DNA of 64,000 nt from Paraburkholderia sp. UYCP14C. GTDB lineage: Bacteria; Pseudomonadota; Gammaproteobacteria; Burkholderiales; Burkholderiaceae. The translations under genes and the position numbers were made by a program. Below the pieces are notes generated by a model, which did not search any database, was not told the origin of the DNA, and was given only the letters and a program-made list of their open reading frames with translations. Within the stretch, counting starts at the first letter, position 1, and every line of letters starts with the position of its first letter. Positions 41,127 through 49,593 of this stretch are shown here, piece by piece. The stretch is taken from positions 1 to 64,000 of the forward strand of contig NZ_SELS01000010.1 of the NCBI RefSeq assembly GCF_004197395.1, written 5' to 3'.

Positions 41127-41411
41127 CGAATGCCTGGCGGCGAAAGTTGGCGACAGCGGTGGTGACAGCAAGGCGCGGGCGCAAGCGGCGGCGCGTTGCA
41201 TCGCGCTGAGCGCTCCGAGGGGCGGTGGAGCGGCGGGGCGGCGGCCGGGGAAAAACCGCGGCGCGGCGGCGAGCCGGTCAGCCGACTCCTCGCTCGTGGC
41301 GCGATCCGTCGTTTACCTGTCGAATCCGACAGCTTATTGCCTCGCCCGGCCAATGTCGATGGACAACGCACGATTCTGGTGCGCGCCGTCCTGCGAATTT
41401 TCGGACTACCG

Positions 41412-41630
41412 TCAGCCTTCGTGGACCGCGATCCGCGTGTCGCCGAGCAACACGACCTGGCCCGCGCGGATCTTGCAGGTCTTACGCGTCTCGACCCGGC
41501 CGTCGACCATCACGGCGCCATCCGCCACCATCATCTTCGCGGAGCCGCCGCTGTCCGCGAGGCCCGTGATCTTCAGCAGATTGTGGAGTTCGACGTACTC
41601 GCCGGTCAGCGTGAAATTGAGGTTGGGCAT
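41412..41630 (-). CDS. S4-domain RNA-binding protein (YbcJ-like)
   Basis: 72-aa protein that is almost entirely an S4 RNA-binding domain: LHNLLKITGLADSGGSAKMMVADGAVMVDGRVETRKTCKIRAGQVVLL. Similar short proteins such as E. coli YbcJ bind RNA and probably act in translation or ribosome assembly. It stands alone. Confidence 0.87.
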   Translation of the reverse strand: MPNLNFTLTGEYVELHNLLKITGLADSGGSAKMMVADGAVMVDGRVETRKTCKIRAGQVVLLGDTRIAVHEG

Positions 41631-41955
41631 GGCGTTTGCACCTTGGGCACGGGGTCGCGTTGGGGGTTCGCATCATAAAGCAAGTGCATGCGGCGCGGCG
41701 GCGCGGGACTCCCGCGCAAGCAAATGAAAGAAGATGTTATTCAGTTGTCGGAAAGTGAAACGTTCCGTAACGCTGATCGCGCCAGATGAATTTCACTCCT
41801 AAAGTGCAGTTCAGCAGCAAAGCCCGCTGGCATTTCCGGGATCGCTCCCCGGCCACGTTCCAGCGACGCACAGACCGGGCGGGGCGCGTGGGCCATTCCG
41901 TCATCACGACGCCAGAGAGTCCGCCCGTGTCACAACAACTCTAGAGAGGATAGCC
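41631..41955. other. Gap without a gene
   Basis: 325 bases between the S4-domain gene and the exported Ala/Gln-rich gene. A small imperfect dyad, GGAA-N9-TTCC, occurs near 41752-41768, and a GGA-rich ribosome site lies at the right edge. No gene, RNA or clear promoter was recognised. Confidence 0.4.
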
Positions 41956-42474
41956 ATGACCCAGATTCGTTCGCTCCTGATCGGTACCGCCCTCACTGCT
42001 TTTGCCGCGACGGCCGCCGTCGCGCAGACCGCGCAGCCGGCAGCAGGCCTCGGGGCTCAGGGGCAGATCCAGACCCAGGGCGCCGCCGAGATGGCGCCGC
42101 CGTCCGCGGCCGGCGCGCAGGGCATGCAGGTGCCGCCTTCGGCGCAAGGCATGCAGCAAGTACCGGGCGCGCCCGCCGCACAAGGCGTCGAGGCGCCGCC
42201 GCCGGCCCGTTTGACGGCTTCGGGCTCGACTGATCCGCTCGTGCAGAAGCGCGACGCCGACGCGAAGGCCAATGCCGAGTATCGCGCGGCGAAGAAGTCC
42301 TCGAAAGCGGAATTGAAGGCGCAGCAGAAGGCCGCGAAGGACCAGTACACGGCGCAGGTTCGCGGCGCGAAGCTGAACCAGAAGGCGGACAAACAGACCG
42401 CCAATAACGAAATGAAGATGAACATGGAAGGGCAGGCTGCCGCGCAAGCCGATGGCGCGGACGTCAAGCATTAA
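41956..42474 (+). CDS. Exported Ala/Gln/Lys-rich protein
   Basis: 172-aa protein with a signal peptide (MTQIRSLLIGTALTAFAATAAVAQTA, cut near 23). The middle (about 25-95) is Gly/Ala/Pro/Gln-rich; the C-terminal 90 residues are charged and helical (NAEYRAAKKSSKAELKAQQKAAKDQYTAQVRGAKLNQKADKQ), a probable coiled coil. It has no known domain. The next gene encodes a shorter protein of the same character, so they look like a duplicated pair. Confidence 0.75.
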   Translation: MTQIRSLLIGTALTAFAATAAVAQTAQPAAGLGAQGQIQTQGAAEMAPPSAAGAQGMQVPPSAQGMQQVPGAPAAQGVEAPPPARLTASGSTDPLVQKRDADAKANAEYRAAKKSSKAELKAQQKAAKDQYTAQVRGAKLNQKADKQTANNEMKMNMEGQAAAQADGADVKH

Positions 42475-42565
42475 GCCCTGATCGATGGCGCGGCGCGTGG
42501 GTCTGCGAGGCCCGCGCGCCGCCGGCGCCTCTCGCTCAACCAGGTGTGCTTCAGGGAGATCTCAG

Positions 42566-42829
42566 ATGAACATCAGCCATTCCAGCCGAAACCGCATTTA
42601 CGCCGCGCTGATCGCGGCTTGCCTGTCGTCGGCCGTGTTCGCGCAGACTGCCGAGCCGGCCGCAGCGCCCGCCACGCATGCGGACAAGAAGGCCGCGAAG
42701 GAACAGGCGAAGGCCGACAAGAAAGCCGCGGTCGCCCAGGCGAAGGCGGACAAGACCAAAACCGACGCTCAGGCCGATGCCGACAAGGCCAGCGCCGATG
42801 CCAACGTGAAGGACGCGAAGAAGCAGTAG
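42566..42829 (+). CDS. Small exported Lys/Ala-rich protein
   Basis: 87-aa protein with a signal peptide cut near AVFAQT (about 24). The mature chain is almost only Ala, Lys, Asp and Gln in heptad-like order (HADKKAAKEQAKADKKAAVAQAKADK), probably a single helix. AGGGAG precedes the ATG. It resembles the helical tail of the preceding gene. Such proteins are often mislabelled TolA-like; the role is unknown. Confidence 0.75.
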   Translation: MNISHSSRNRIYAALIAACLSSAVFAQTAEPAAAPATHADKKAAKEQAKADKKAAVAQAKADKTKTDAQADADKASADANVKDAKKQ

Positions 42830-42907
42830 CGCGCGCGGTCTACCGGCGGGTGGACACCCGCCGTTCGGCGTTTGACCCGCTCACGTAGAAGCCTGAAAAA
42901 AGGGCGC

Positions 42908-42936
42908 TTGTCGCGTAGGGTTGTATGGATATACAG
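42908..42936 (+). promoter_or_regulatory. LexA-type box and promoter of the UvrD-like helicase
   Basis: TTGTATGGATATACAG (42921-42936) matches 13 of 16 positions of the LexA consensus CTGTATATATATACAG. It overlaps a -10 TATACA (42930-42935), with TTGTCG 16 bases upstream as -35. The predicted transcript start, near 42942, fits the GTG at 42983. Confidence 0.7.
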
Positions 42937-42982
42937 TGTGCGTCGCATCCTGAAAATCCATCCAACCCGCAAAATCCGATCA

Positions 42983-45121
42983 GTGTCCACCGTCGCCGAA
43001 TCCGCTCCGTCGTTCGATACCGCCGCCTGGCTCGCGAAGCTCAACGACGCCCAACGCGAAGCCGTCGAATACGGAACCGACACGCCAAACGCGCTGCCCG
43101 GCGCGCTGCTGGTGATCGCGGGCGCCGGCTCCGGCAAGACCAACACGCTCGCGCACCGCGTCGCCAATCTGGTGGTGAAGGGCGCCGATCCTCAGCGGAT
43201 CCTGCTGTTGACCTTCTCGCGCCGCGCGGCGCTCGAAATGACCCGCCGCGTGACGCGCATCACGGGCGTCGCGGCCACCACCGTCGGCGTCCGTGCCGCG
43301 CTCGCGCAAGGGTTGACGTGGGCGGGCACGTTCCACAGCGTCGGCGCGCGGCTGTTGCGCGAATACGCGGATCTGATCGGCCTCGCGCCCGCCTTCACGA
43401 TCAACGACCGCGAAGACTCCGCCGACCTGATGAACCTCGTGCGCCACGAGCTCGGACTGTCCGCGAAGGAGCGGCGCTTTCCGGCGAAGGGCACCTGCTT
43501 CGCGATCTACTCGCGCGTCGTCAACACGGGCGCATCGCTCGGCCAGGTATTGGACAGCGCGTTTCCGTGGTGTCGCGAGTGGGAGGACGATCTGCGCCGG
43601 CTGTTCGCCGCGTACGTCGACGCCAAGCAAAAGCAGAGCGTGCTCGACTACGACGATCTGCTGCTCTACTGGTCGCACATGGCCGCCGAGCCCAGCATCG
43701 CGGCCGATCTGTGCGCGCGTTTCGATCATGTGCTGGTCGACGAATACCAGGACACCAACCGCCTGCAGGCGTCGATCCTGCTCGCGCTGAAGCCGGACGG
43801 CCGCGGCCTGACCGTGGTCGGCGACGACGCGCAGTCGATCTATTCGTTTCGCGGCGCGACCGTGCGCAATATCCTCGACTTCCCTACGCAGTTCGAGCCG
43901 CCCGCGAAGCAGGTCACGCTCGAACGCAACTACCGCTCGACCGAGCCGATTCTCGCCGCGTCGAACGCGGTGATCGAGCTCGCGAGCGAGCGCTACACGA
44001 AGAATCTGTGGACCGACAAGGCGTCGGCGCAGCGCCCGCGCCTCGTCACGGTCGCCGACGATGCCGCGCAAGCTCGCTACGTCGTCGAGCAGGTTCTCGA
44101 AGCGCGCGAGCAGGGCGTGAAGCTGAAGTCGCAGGCGGTGCTGTTTCGCGCGGCGCATCACAGCGCCGCGCTCGAGATCGAGCTCACGCGCCGCAACATT
44201 CCGTTCGTCAAATTCGGCGGGCTCAAATTTCTCGACTCGGTGCATGTGAAGGACGTGCTCGCGGTGCTGCGCTGGGCCGAGAATCCGCGTGACCGCGTCG
44301 CCGGCTTTCGGGTCGTGCAGCTTCTGCCGGGCGTCGGTCCTGCCACCGCGGCGAAGGTGCTCGACGACATCGTCGCACGCGCCGACGGCGCCGATCCGGT
44401 CGCGACCGCGGGCGGTGTGCTGGCCGCGTTTGCGGCGCCGGCGCGCGCGCAGGAAGACTGGCATCCGTTCGTCAAGCTGATGTCGAGTGTGTACGGGCGC
44501 CAAACGCCGTGGCCCGGCGAGTTCGAGATGGTGCGGCGCTGGTACGAGCCGCATCTGGAGCGCAATCACGAGGACGCCGCGATCCGTCACGCGGACCTGC
44601 TGCAGATGGAAAGCATCGCGGGTACGTATGCGTCGCGCGAGCGCTTCCTGACCGAGCTGACGCTCGATCCGCCCGACGCCACCAGCGATGAATCCGGCGT
44701 GCCGCTCATCGACGAGGACTACCTGATCCTGTCGACGATCCATTCGGCGAAGGGGCAGGAGTGGCGCAACGTGTTCGTGCTGAACGGAGTCGACGGCTGC
44801 ATTCCGTCCGATCTCGGCACCGGCAGCGACGAGGAAATCGACGAGGAGCGGCGCCTGCTCTACGTGGCGATGACGCGCGCGAAGGAAGACCTGCATATCG
44901 TCGTGCCGCAGCGTTTTTACGTGCACAACCAGACGCATCTGGGCGACCGCCATGTGTGGGCGTCGCGTACGCGCTTCATCGCCACGCCGATGCTGCCGCT
45001 GTTCGATGCGTACGCATGGCCGCGCGTGCCGGTGGCGAGCGCGCCGAGCGCGGCGGGGCTCGCCGCCGCCGCCCAGGCGAAGATCGAGATCGCGGCGAAG
45101 CTCAGGAAGATGTGGGATTGA
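42983..45121 (+). CDS. UvrD/Rep-family ATP-dependent DNA helicase
   Basis: About 712-aa SF1A helicase. All motifs are present: I AGAGSGKTNTL, II LVDEYQDTN, III VVGDDAQSIYSFRGA, IV LERNYRSTEPI, V STIHSAKGQEW, VI LLYVAMTRAKEDL. SF1A helicases unwind DNA 3'-5' in repair and replication restart. It is close to UvrD and Rep but not clearly either. The start is taken as GTG at 42983, because upstream in-frame starts lie within or before the SOS promoter; the ribosome site is weak. Confidence 0.9.
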   Translation: MSTVAESAPSFDTAAWLAKLNDAQREAVEYGTDTPNALPGALLVIAGAGSGKTNTLAHRVANLVVKGADPQRILLLTFSRRAALEMTRRVTRITGVAATTVGVRAALAQGLTWAGTFHSVGARLLREYADLIGLAPAFTINDREDSADLMNLVRHELGLSAKERRFPAKGTCFAIYSRVVNTGASLGQVLDSAFPWCREWEDDLRRLFAAYVDAKQKQSVLDYDDLLLYWSHMAAEPSIAADLCARFDHVLVDEYQDTNRLQASILLALKPDGRGLTVVGDDAQSIYSFRGATVRNILDFPTQFEPPAKQVTLERNYRSTEPILAASNAVIELASERYTKNLWTDKASAQRPRLVTVADDAAQARYVVEQVLEAREQGVKLKSQAVLFRAAHHSAALEIELTRRNIPFVKFGGLKFLDSVHVKDVLAVLRWAENPRDRVAGFRVVQLLPGVGPATAAKVLDDIVARADGADPVATAGGVLAAFAAPARAQEDWHPFVKLMSSVYGRQTPWPGEFEMVRRWYEPHLERNHEDAAIRHADLLQMESIAGTYASRERFLTELTLDPPDATSDESGVPLIDEDYLILSTIHSAKGQEWRNVFVLNGVDGCIPSDLGTGSDEEIDEERRLLYVAMTRAKEDLHIVVPQRFYVHNQTHLGDRHVWASRTRFIATPMLPLFDAYAWPRVPVASAPSAAGLAAAAQAKIEIAAKLRKMWD

Positions 45122-45210
45122 GCGGCTAGCGCCGCGAGTTGGAGGCGCGGCGCGGACAGGTGTAGCGCCGATCCGATGCTGGGCCGAGCGCCGCTCGGCC
45201 CAGCGGAAGT

Positions 45211-45978
45211 TCAGCGCGACTGCCGCTGCTGTTGCTGCGCGACCGGAGGCGGCGGCACGAAGAAATTGCGCAGCCATGCCGCGAGCCGCGAGAACACGTC
45301 GTACGGCTCTTCGACGAAAATCTCCGGCTTCAAAAGCCGCAGATACTCCATGATCTGCTGCGCCTCCTGCTTCTGGAACGTGCCGTGCGAAATGCCTAGC
45401 CGCAAGAGTCCACGCAACTCGCCGAGCTTCTCGCGCGCAGTGCTGCCCACGCTCGTCTCGCACGCGACCTTCGCCTCGTAGACGCGCTGGCGCAGCGATT
45501 CGACGAGCCGCCATGCCGGCGTCTGCATCACTTCCTCGAGCGCCTGGATGTCCTGCACCGTGCTCTTGATCTGCGCGGCGAGCGGGTCGACCAGCGTTGC
45601 GTCGCCTTCCGCTTCCTTGACGATCGCTGCGGCCCAGTCGCGGCATTGCTTGGCGAGTTCCTCGGGCGTCCATTCCGAGCGCGCCGCGAAACCGAAGCCG
45701 AACTCACCCGCCTGCCGCATCAGGATCGACACGACGTCCGGAAACTCCTTGTCGAGCGTGCGTTTGGCCCATGCGTACTGGCCGCCCTGCAGCATCCGCT
45801 GCACTGCGTGCTCGGTGAGCGGCACCATGTTGTCGAGCAGCTTCGCGCGCAGGAAATCCTCGAACGACGGCGTCGCGAACTGCGGATCGAGCTTCAGCGA
45901 CACCCGCAAGAAGGCATCGAAGTCCTTGCGCAGCGACGCGACGGTCTCGTCCTTGAGCTTCAGGGTGATTTGACCCAT
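45211..45978 (-). CDS. Conserved hypothetical protein, Burkholderia type
   Basis: 255-aa soluble protein, not recognised. It is rich in charged helices (SLRKDFDAFLRVSLKLDPQFATPSFEDFLRAKLLDNMVPLTEHAVQRML). The C-terminal part includes LRLGISHGTFQKQEAQQIMEYLRLLKPEIF and ends in a Pro and Gln-rich tail (FFVPPPPVAQQQQRQ). No signal peptide or catalytic motif is seen. It converges with the helicase gene and appears monocistronic. Confidence 0.72.
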   Translation of the reverse strand: MGQITLKLKDETVASLRKDFDAFLRVSLKLDPQFATPSFEDFLRAKLLDNMVPLTEHAVQRMLQGGQYAWAKRTLDKEFPDVVSILMRQAGEFGFGFAARSEWTPEELAKQCRDWAAAIVKEAEGDATLVDPLAAQIKSTVQDIQALEEVMQTPAWRLVESLRQRVYEAKVACETSVGSTAREKLGELRGLLRLGISHGTFQKQEAQQIMEYLRLLKPEIFVEEPYDVFSRLAAWLRNFFVPPPPVAQQQQRQSR

Positions 45979-46317
45979 GTGTTATCCCGTTTAATGCGGC
46001 CGCGCGCGGTGCGCCGTCGCGACATCGCCCGGTCACTCGCGGACCGAGGCGACGCGACGCCGGCTGCCGGCGCGCTTGATTCCAGCCTGTTGCCGCGTAA
46101 CCAGCGGGACGACTCCCGATGAGCGGACCTCGACTGCATATCGGCGGGGTGGCGGGAAACTTGAGGGCGGCCCGGCGATGCGCGGGCGCTTTGGAGGGAA
46201 GCTTCGAGCGCTCGCGCGCCTGCGAACCGTCAGGAGGGGAGTGAGCGTCGCGGCCCGCGAAGCGGCGAGGTGTCGACGGACCGCTGATGAATCGAGGAGC
46301 GCGGAGGAAGGGTGCGC
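45979..46317. other. GC-rich gap without a gene
   Basis: 339 bases between the hypothetical gene and azlD. It is high in GC, with no credible open frame, hairpin or promoter seen. Confidence 0.4.
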
Positions 46318-46641
46318 TTACTTCAGCACCACGCACTGCCAGAAGAAGAACACGCCCAGGCCGACTGCGATCGTCAGCAATGGCCTGCGTGTCAGAGCAC
46401 TGACGACGATCGCGGCGAGCGCGCCGACCAGCTGCGGATTGCGCCAGGTCAATTCGGCGTTGTTGCCGTGCGGCGACACGGCCATCGGGACGATGATCGC
46501 GGTCAGTACGGTAACCGGCACGAAGCTGAGCGCGGTGCGCAAAAGCGGTGGGAACACCAGCCGGTCGCCGAGCACGAACACGGCCGCGCGGATCACCCAC
46601 GTAATCGCGGCCATGCCGACGATCAGAACGACGTAGTTCAT
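46318..46641 (-). CDS. azlD: AzlD-family branched-chain amino acid exporter subunit
   Basis: 107-aa membrane protein with about four hydrophobic segments (YVVLIVGMAAITWVIRAAVFVLGDRLVFPPLLRTALSFVPVTVLTAIIVPM and IVVSALTRRPLLTIAVGLGVFFFW). It forms a two-part exporter with AzlC, the pair known as AzlCD or YgaZH. Its start overlaps the azlC stop by four bases. Confidence 0.9.
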   Translation of the reverse strand: MNYVVLIVGMAAITWVIRAAVFVLGDRLVFPPLLRTALSFVPVTVLTAIIVPMAVSPHGNNAELTWRNPQLVGALAAIVVSALTRRPLLTIAVGLGVFFFWQCVVLK

Positions 46642-47399
46642 CGCGTGGCCTCCACGGGACGGCGCGCGCCGCGCAGGTTCAGACGCGACATCGACAGCAG
46701 CACGCCGACCGCGACCCCCGCGAACACGGCGCCGAGCAGGCCGAGCTTGTACGGCCATGCCTGCCAGAAGAACGCCAGCGTGCCGGCGGTGACGGCCGCC
46801 GCGAGATAGCGCAGCGCGACCAGTTGCGGCACGACGATCGCGATGAACGTCGCGACCATCGCGAAGTCGAGACCGAGCGACTGCAGGCCCGGGAAAGCCG
46901 CGCCGAACAGCAGGCCGGCGACCGTCCACAACTGCCAGTTCAGATACATCGCGACGCCGGCGCCGAAGAAGTAGTACGGACCGACGGTGCCCGGCTCGCG
47001 ATGGCGGTAGTGCTCCCACGCGACCGCGAAGACTTCGTCGGTGAGCAGCGCGCCGAGCGCCCAGCGCCAGCGCTTGGGCAGATGCGCGACGTGCGGCGCG
47101 AGTGTTGCGCTATACAGCACGTGACGCAGATTGACGACGAGCGTGGTCGCCCAGATCACGGCGAAGCTCGCATGCCCTGCGATCAGCCCGAGCGCAATGA
47201 ACTGCGCGGAGCCCGCGAAGACGACGAGCGACATCAACTGGCCGTGCCACAGATGCAACGGGCTGGATGTCACGAGCGTGCCGAAAATGACGCCGAACGG
47301 CGCGGCGCCGACCATCATCGGAATGATGTCGCGCGCGCCGGCGGCGAATTCTTTGAGATGCCCGCCCCGGGTGGGCTGGCCTTGGGTGGATTCGGTCAA
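46638..47399 (-). CDS. azlC: AzlC-family branched-chain amino acid permease
   Basis: 253-aa membrane protein with roughly seven hydrophobic segments. GARDIIPMMVGAAPFGVIFGTLV, MSLVVFAGSAQFIALGLIAGHAS, VVNLRHVLYSATLAPHVA and TDEVFAVAWEHY are family hallmarks. It exports branched-chain amino acids with AzlD. The best start is TTG at 47399, six bases after a perfect AAGGAGG; an ATG nine codons earlier has no site. azlC and azlD overlap as ATGA. Confidence 0.9.
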   Translation of the reverse strand: MTESTQGQPTRGGHLKEFAAGARDIIPMMVGAAPFGVIFGTLVTSSPLHLWHGQLMSLVVFAGSAQFIALGLIAGHASFAVIWATTLVVNLRHVLYSATLAPHVAHLPKRWRWALGALLTDEVFAVAWEHYRHREPGTVGPYYFFGAGVAMYLNWQLWTVAGLLFGAAFPGLQSLGLDFAMVATFIAIVVPQLVALRYLAAAVTAGTLAFFWQAWPYKLGLLGAVFAGVAVGVLLSMSRLNLRGARRPVEATR

Positions 47400-47713
47400 T
47401 CTACGCCTCCTTGATTTCGGAAGCATAGCGGCTGACCGGCGTTCGGACTTGTACGTTCTTGCGGCGGGGTTGCGGGTGGGGTTTCTTGTGGGATGCGCGG
47501 GATTGCTGATGAATTGCTGCCGGGTGGGTGGATGCCTCGCGGGATGACAGGTGAGTTGCGGATGGGATTGCTAGTGAGTCGCGGCTGGGACGCCGCCAGG
47601 CGGTGGTGAATGGCTGATGAAGGACTTGTGGAGGACTTGTGACCTGCTGGCGGATCTCGGCGGGACCCGCCTGGCGCACGGTGCAGCGCCGGCGCCATTG
47701 GCGCCGCATGACG
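47400..47713. other. G-rich gap without a gene
   Basis: 314 bases between azlC and the AraC regulator. The plus strand is biased to G and T, with many GGGATG and GGTGG runs (47460-47640). It looks like low-complexity or degenerate DNA; no frame is convincing. Confidence 0.4.
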
Positions 47714-48556
47714 CTACCCGCCGCGCTGCGTTCCTTGCCATTGACCGGGAGGCACACCGAACATGCGCCGGAAATGCCGCGTGAAATGGCTCTGATCGGT
47801 GAAACCGCTGGCGGCGGCGACGTCGGTCACCGGGACGCCGGCGCGCAACGGCGCGAGCGCGCGCTGCAGGCGCACCTGATTGCGCCACGCGTGCGGCGGC
47901 AGCCCAGTCGACTGCGTGAATAGCCGCGCCGCGTGGAACGGCGACAGCCCCGCCGCCTTCGCGACCTCGGCGAGTGTCACCGGCTCGACGAGATCGCCGG
48001 TCAGTCGCTCCTGCATCAGTGCGACGCGGGTGTCGTCGGTAGCGGCGCGCGCGGAGGCGGGGCGCGTCTGCGCGTAGCGGACCAGCAACGTGGACAGTGC
48101 GTCGAGCATCGCTGCTTCGGCGGCGAGCGCGTCGTCGCCGGCTTCGAGCAGGCAGTGGGCGTGCGCGAGCCGCGTCGCGAGATCGGCATCGCGGATCACG
48201 CCGGGCGCGAACCACGGCAACGCCTGTGGCTTGCCGGCGACTTCGTCGGCCAGCGCGCGGAGGAATTCGACCGGCGCATACATCACGCGATATCGCCAAC
48301 CAGCCTCGACCGCCTTGGACCCCGTATGCAACTCGCCCGGATTGATGACCGGCACGCTGCCCGCTTCGGCAACATGGTTCTCGCCGCGATACCGATAGCA
48401 CTCCGCGCCCGCGACGATCACCGGGATCGTGTAGGCGTCGTGCCAATGCGGCGCGAACTCGTGGTCGTGATATTCGGCGGTGAGCAGGTCCGCGCCAGGC
48501 AGAAGCGGCGTGCGCCAGTAGCGGGCGGAATCGCGGAAACGAGGGGTGGCGGTCAT
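47714..48556 (-). CDS. AraC-family transcriptional regulator
   Basis: 280-aa regulator. The N-terminal cupin effector domain holds HEFAPHWHDAYTIPVIVAGAECYRYRGENHVAEAGSVPVINPGELHTG. The C-terminal pair of helix-turn-helices is LAEVAKAAGLSPFHAARLFTQSTGLPPHAWRNQVRLQRA and VTDVAAASGFTDQSHFTRHFRRMFGVPPGQW. It is upstream of and codirectional with azlCD, so it may regulate them. The effector is unknown. Confidence 0.9.
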   Translation of the reverse strand: MTATPRFRDSARYWRTPLLPGADLLTAEYHDHEFAPHWHDAYTIPVIVAGAECYRYRGENHVAEAGSVPVINPGELHTGSKAVEAGWRYRVMYAPVEFLRALADEVAGKPQALPWFAPGVIRDADLATRLAHAHCLLEAGDDALAAEAAMLDALSTLLVRYAQTRPASARAATDDTRVALMQERLTGDLVEPVTLAEVAKAAGLSPFHAARLFTQSTGLPPHAWRNQVRLQRALAPLRAGVPVTDVAAASGFTDQSHFTRHFRRMFGVPPGQWQGTQRGG

Positions 48557-48678
48557 GACAAGAGTCCGGCTGGACCGGTCAGTTTAACGCGTCGTGGGCG
48601 GGGACGGCGGCGGGCGCGCCCCGCGCGCGGCGCGTGAAGCCGCGTGCCGGTGATGCGATCAGTTGCCCTGATTCGCCC

Positions 48679-49155
48679 TTATTTGACCGGAATCGTCGTG
48701 CCGGGCGGCATCGGCACGGCGCTTACGCTGTTTTTCGCGCTACCGCTGACGACGCGATCGCTGTAGGTCAGATAGACGAGGGCGTTGCGCTTCGTGTCGA
48801 CCACGCGCACCACGTGCAGCGACTTGAAAATCAGCGACATGCTGACCGAGAACACGTCGTCCTTCTGCTTGACGGGGCCGGTGAAATGCAACTCCCCGAC
48901 CTGGCGACACGCGATCGACGCCTCGGTCGGATCTTCGGCGACGCCGAGCGTGCCTTTGATGCCGCCCGTCCGCGCCCGCGACACGTAGCAGGTGACACCT
49001 TGCACGACGGGATCGTCATAGGCTTCGACGACCACTCGGTCCGAGCCGGTAACGTGAAAATTCGTGTTGACGCTGGCGATTTCTTCGCCGTACGCCGAAG
49101 AGAGCAGCAGGGCGCCGACGGCCGCGAGTGCGAAGCCTGACGAGATGGATTTCAT
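48679..49155 (-). CDS. creA: CreA family periplasmic protein
   Basis: 158-aa exported protein with a signal peptide ending near AYG (23). The family core is complete: VNTNFHVTGSDRVVVEAYDDPVVQGVTCYVSRARTGGIKGTLGVAEDPTEASIACRQVG and VKQKDDVFSVSMSLIFKSLHVVRVVD. CreA function is unknown. The start is the internal ATG that gives the signal peptide. Confidence 0.9.
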   Translation of the reverse strand: MKSISSGFALAAVGALLLSSAYGEEIASVNTNFHVTGSDRVVVEAYDDPVVQGVTCYVSRARTGGIKGTLGVAEDPTEASIACRQVGELHFTGPVKQKDDVFSVSMSLIFKSLHVVRVVDTKRNALVYLTYSDRVVSGSAKNSVSAVPMPPGTTIPVK

Positions 49156-49279
49156 GAGCGTGCCGGTTGAGTGTCTGGAGTGGGCCGGCGCCAGAGCGGG
49201 GCGAAACGTGCGCCGTGAAGCCGCCATCGTATAACGGCGCGTCGCAAGCGTGAGGATGTCCGTTGGGGCACAAAAACAA

Positions 49280-49305
49280 AAAGGCCCGCACGGATGCGGG
49301 CCTTT
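49280..49305 (-). terminator. Terminator of the tRNA-Asn transcript
   Basis: AAAGGCCCGCA / TGCGGGCCTTT, perfect 11-bp stem with a 4-base loop and a T-rich tail on the minus strand. It follows the last tRNA-Asn copy and insulates creA. Confidence 0.9.
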
Positions 49306-49315
49306 CAAATTTTTT

Positions 49316-49391
49316 TGGCTCCTCGACCTGGGCTCGAACCAGGGACCTACGGATTAACAGTCCGGCGCTCTACCGACTGAGCTATCGAGGA
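49316..49391 (-). tRNA. tRNA-Asn (GTT), copy 3 in transcription order
   Basis: 76 nt including an encoded CCA. Read on the minus strand it folds as a full cloverleaf: acceptor TCCTCGA / TCGAGGA, D-arm AGCTCAGTCGGTAGAGC, anticodon loop CTGTTAA (anticodon GTT), and T-arm GGTTCGAGCC. It is identical in sequence to the other two copies. Confidence 0.98.
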
Positions 49392-49418
49392 ACAGCAGTA
49401 CAACTTGATCTACATAAA

Positions 49419-49446
49419 AAAAACCCGTCTTGGTTAACGGGCTTTT
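49419..49446 (-). terminator. Terminator-like hairpin in tRNA spacer 2
   Basis: On the minus strand AAAAGCCCGT and ACGGGTTTTT form a 10-bp stem (one G-U pair) with an 8-base loop and a T8 tail. It sits between two tRNA copies, so it may lower expression of the later copy or serve in 3' end processing. Confidence 0.7.
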
Positions 49447-49454
49447 GCAATTCT

Positions 49455-49530
49455 TGGCTCCTCGACCTGGGCTCGAACCAGGGACCTACGGATTAACAGT
49501 CCGGCGCTCTACCGACTGAGCTATCGAGGA
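49455..49530 (-). tRNA. tRNA-Asn (GTT), copy 2
   Basis: Same 76-nt sequence, anticodon GTT, encoded CCA. Preceded and followed by identical 63-bp spacers. Confidence 0.98.
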
Positions 49531-49557
49531 ACAGCAGTACAACTTGATCTACATAAA

Positions 49558-49585
49558 AAAAACCCGTCTTGGTTAACGGGCTTTT
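49558..49585 (-). terminator. Terminator-like hairpin in tRNA spacer 1
   Basis: Exact copy of the hairpin in the next spacer, lying between the first and second tRNA in transcription order. Confidence 0.7.
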
Positions 49586-49593
49586 GCAATTCT

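Noticed and set aside
42980-45673. 897-aa open frame on the minus strand
   Set aside because: It lies antisense to the helicase, which has every SF1 motif. Its product is Arg/Asp-rich, as expected for a shadow frame in high-GC DNA.
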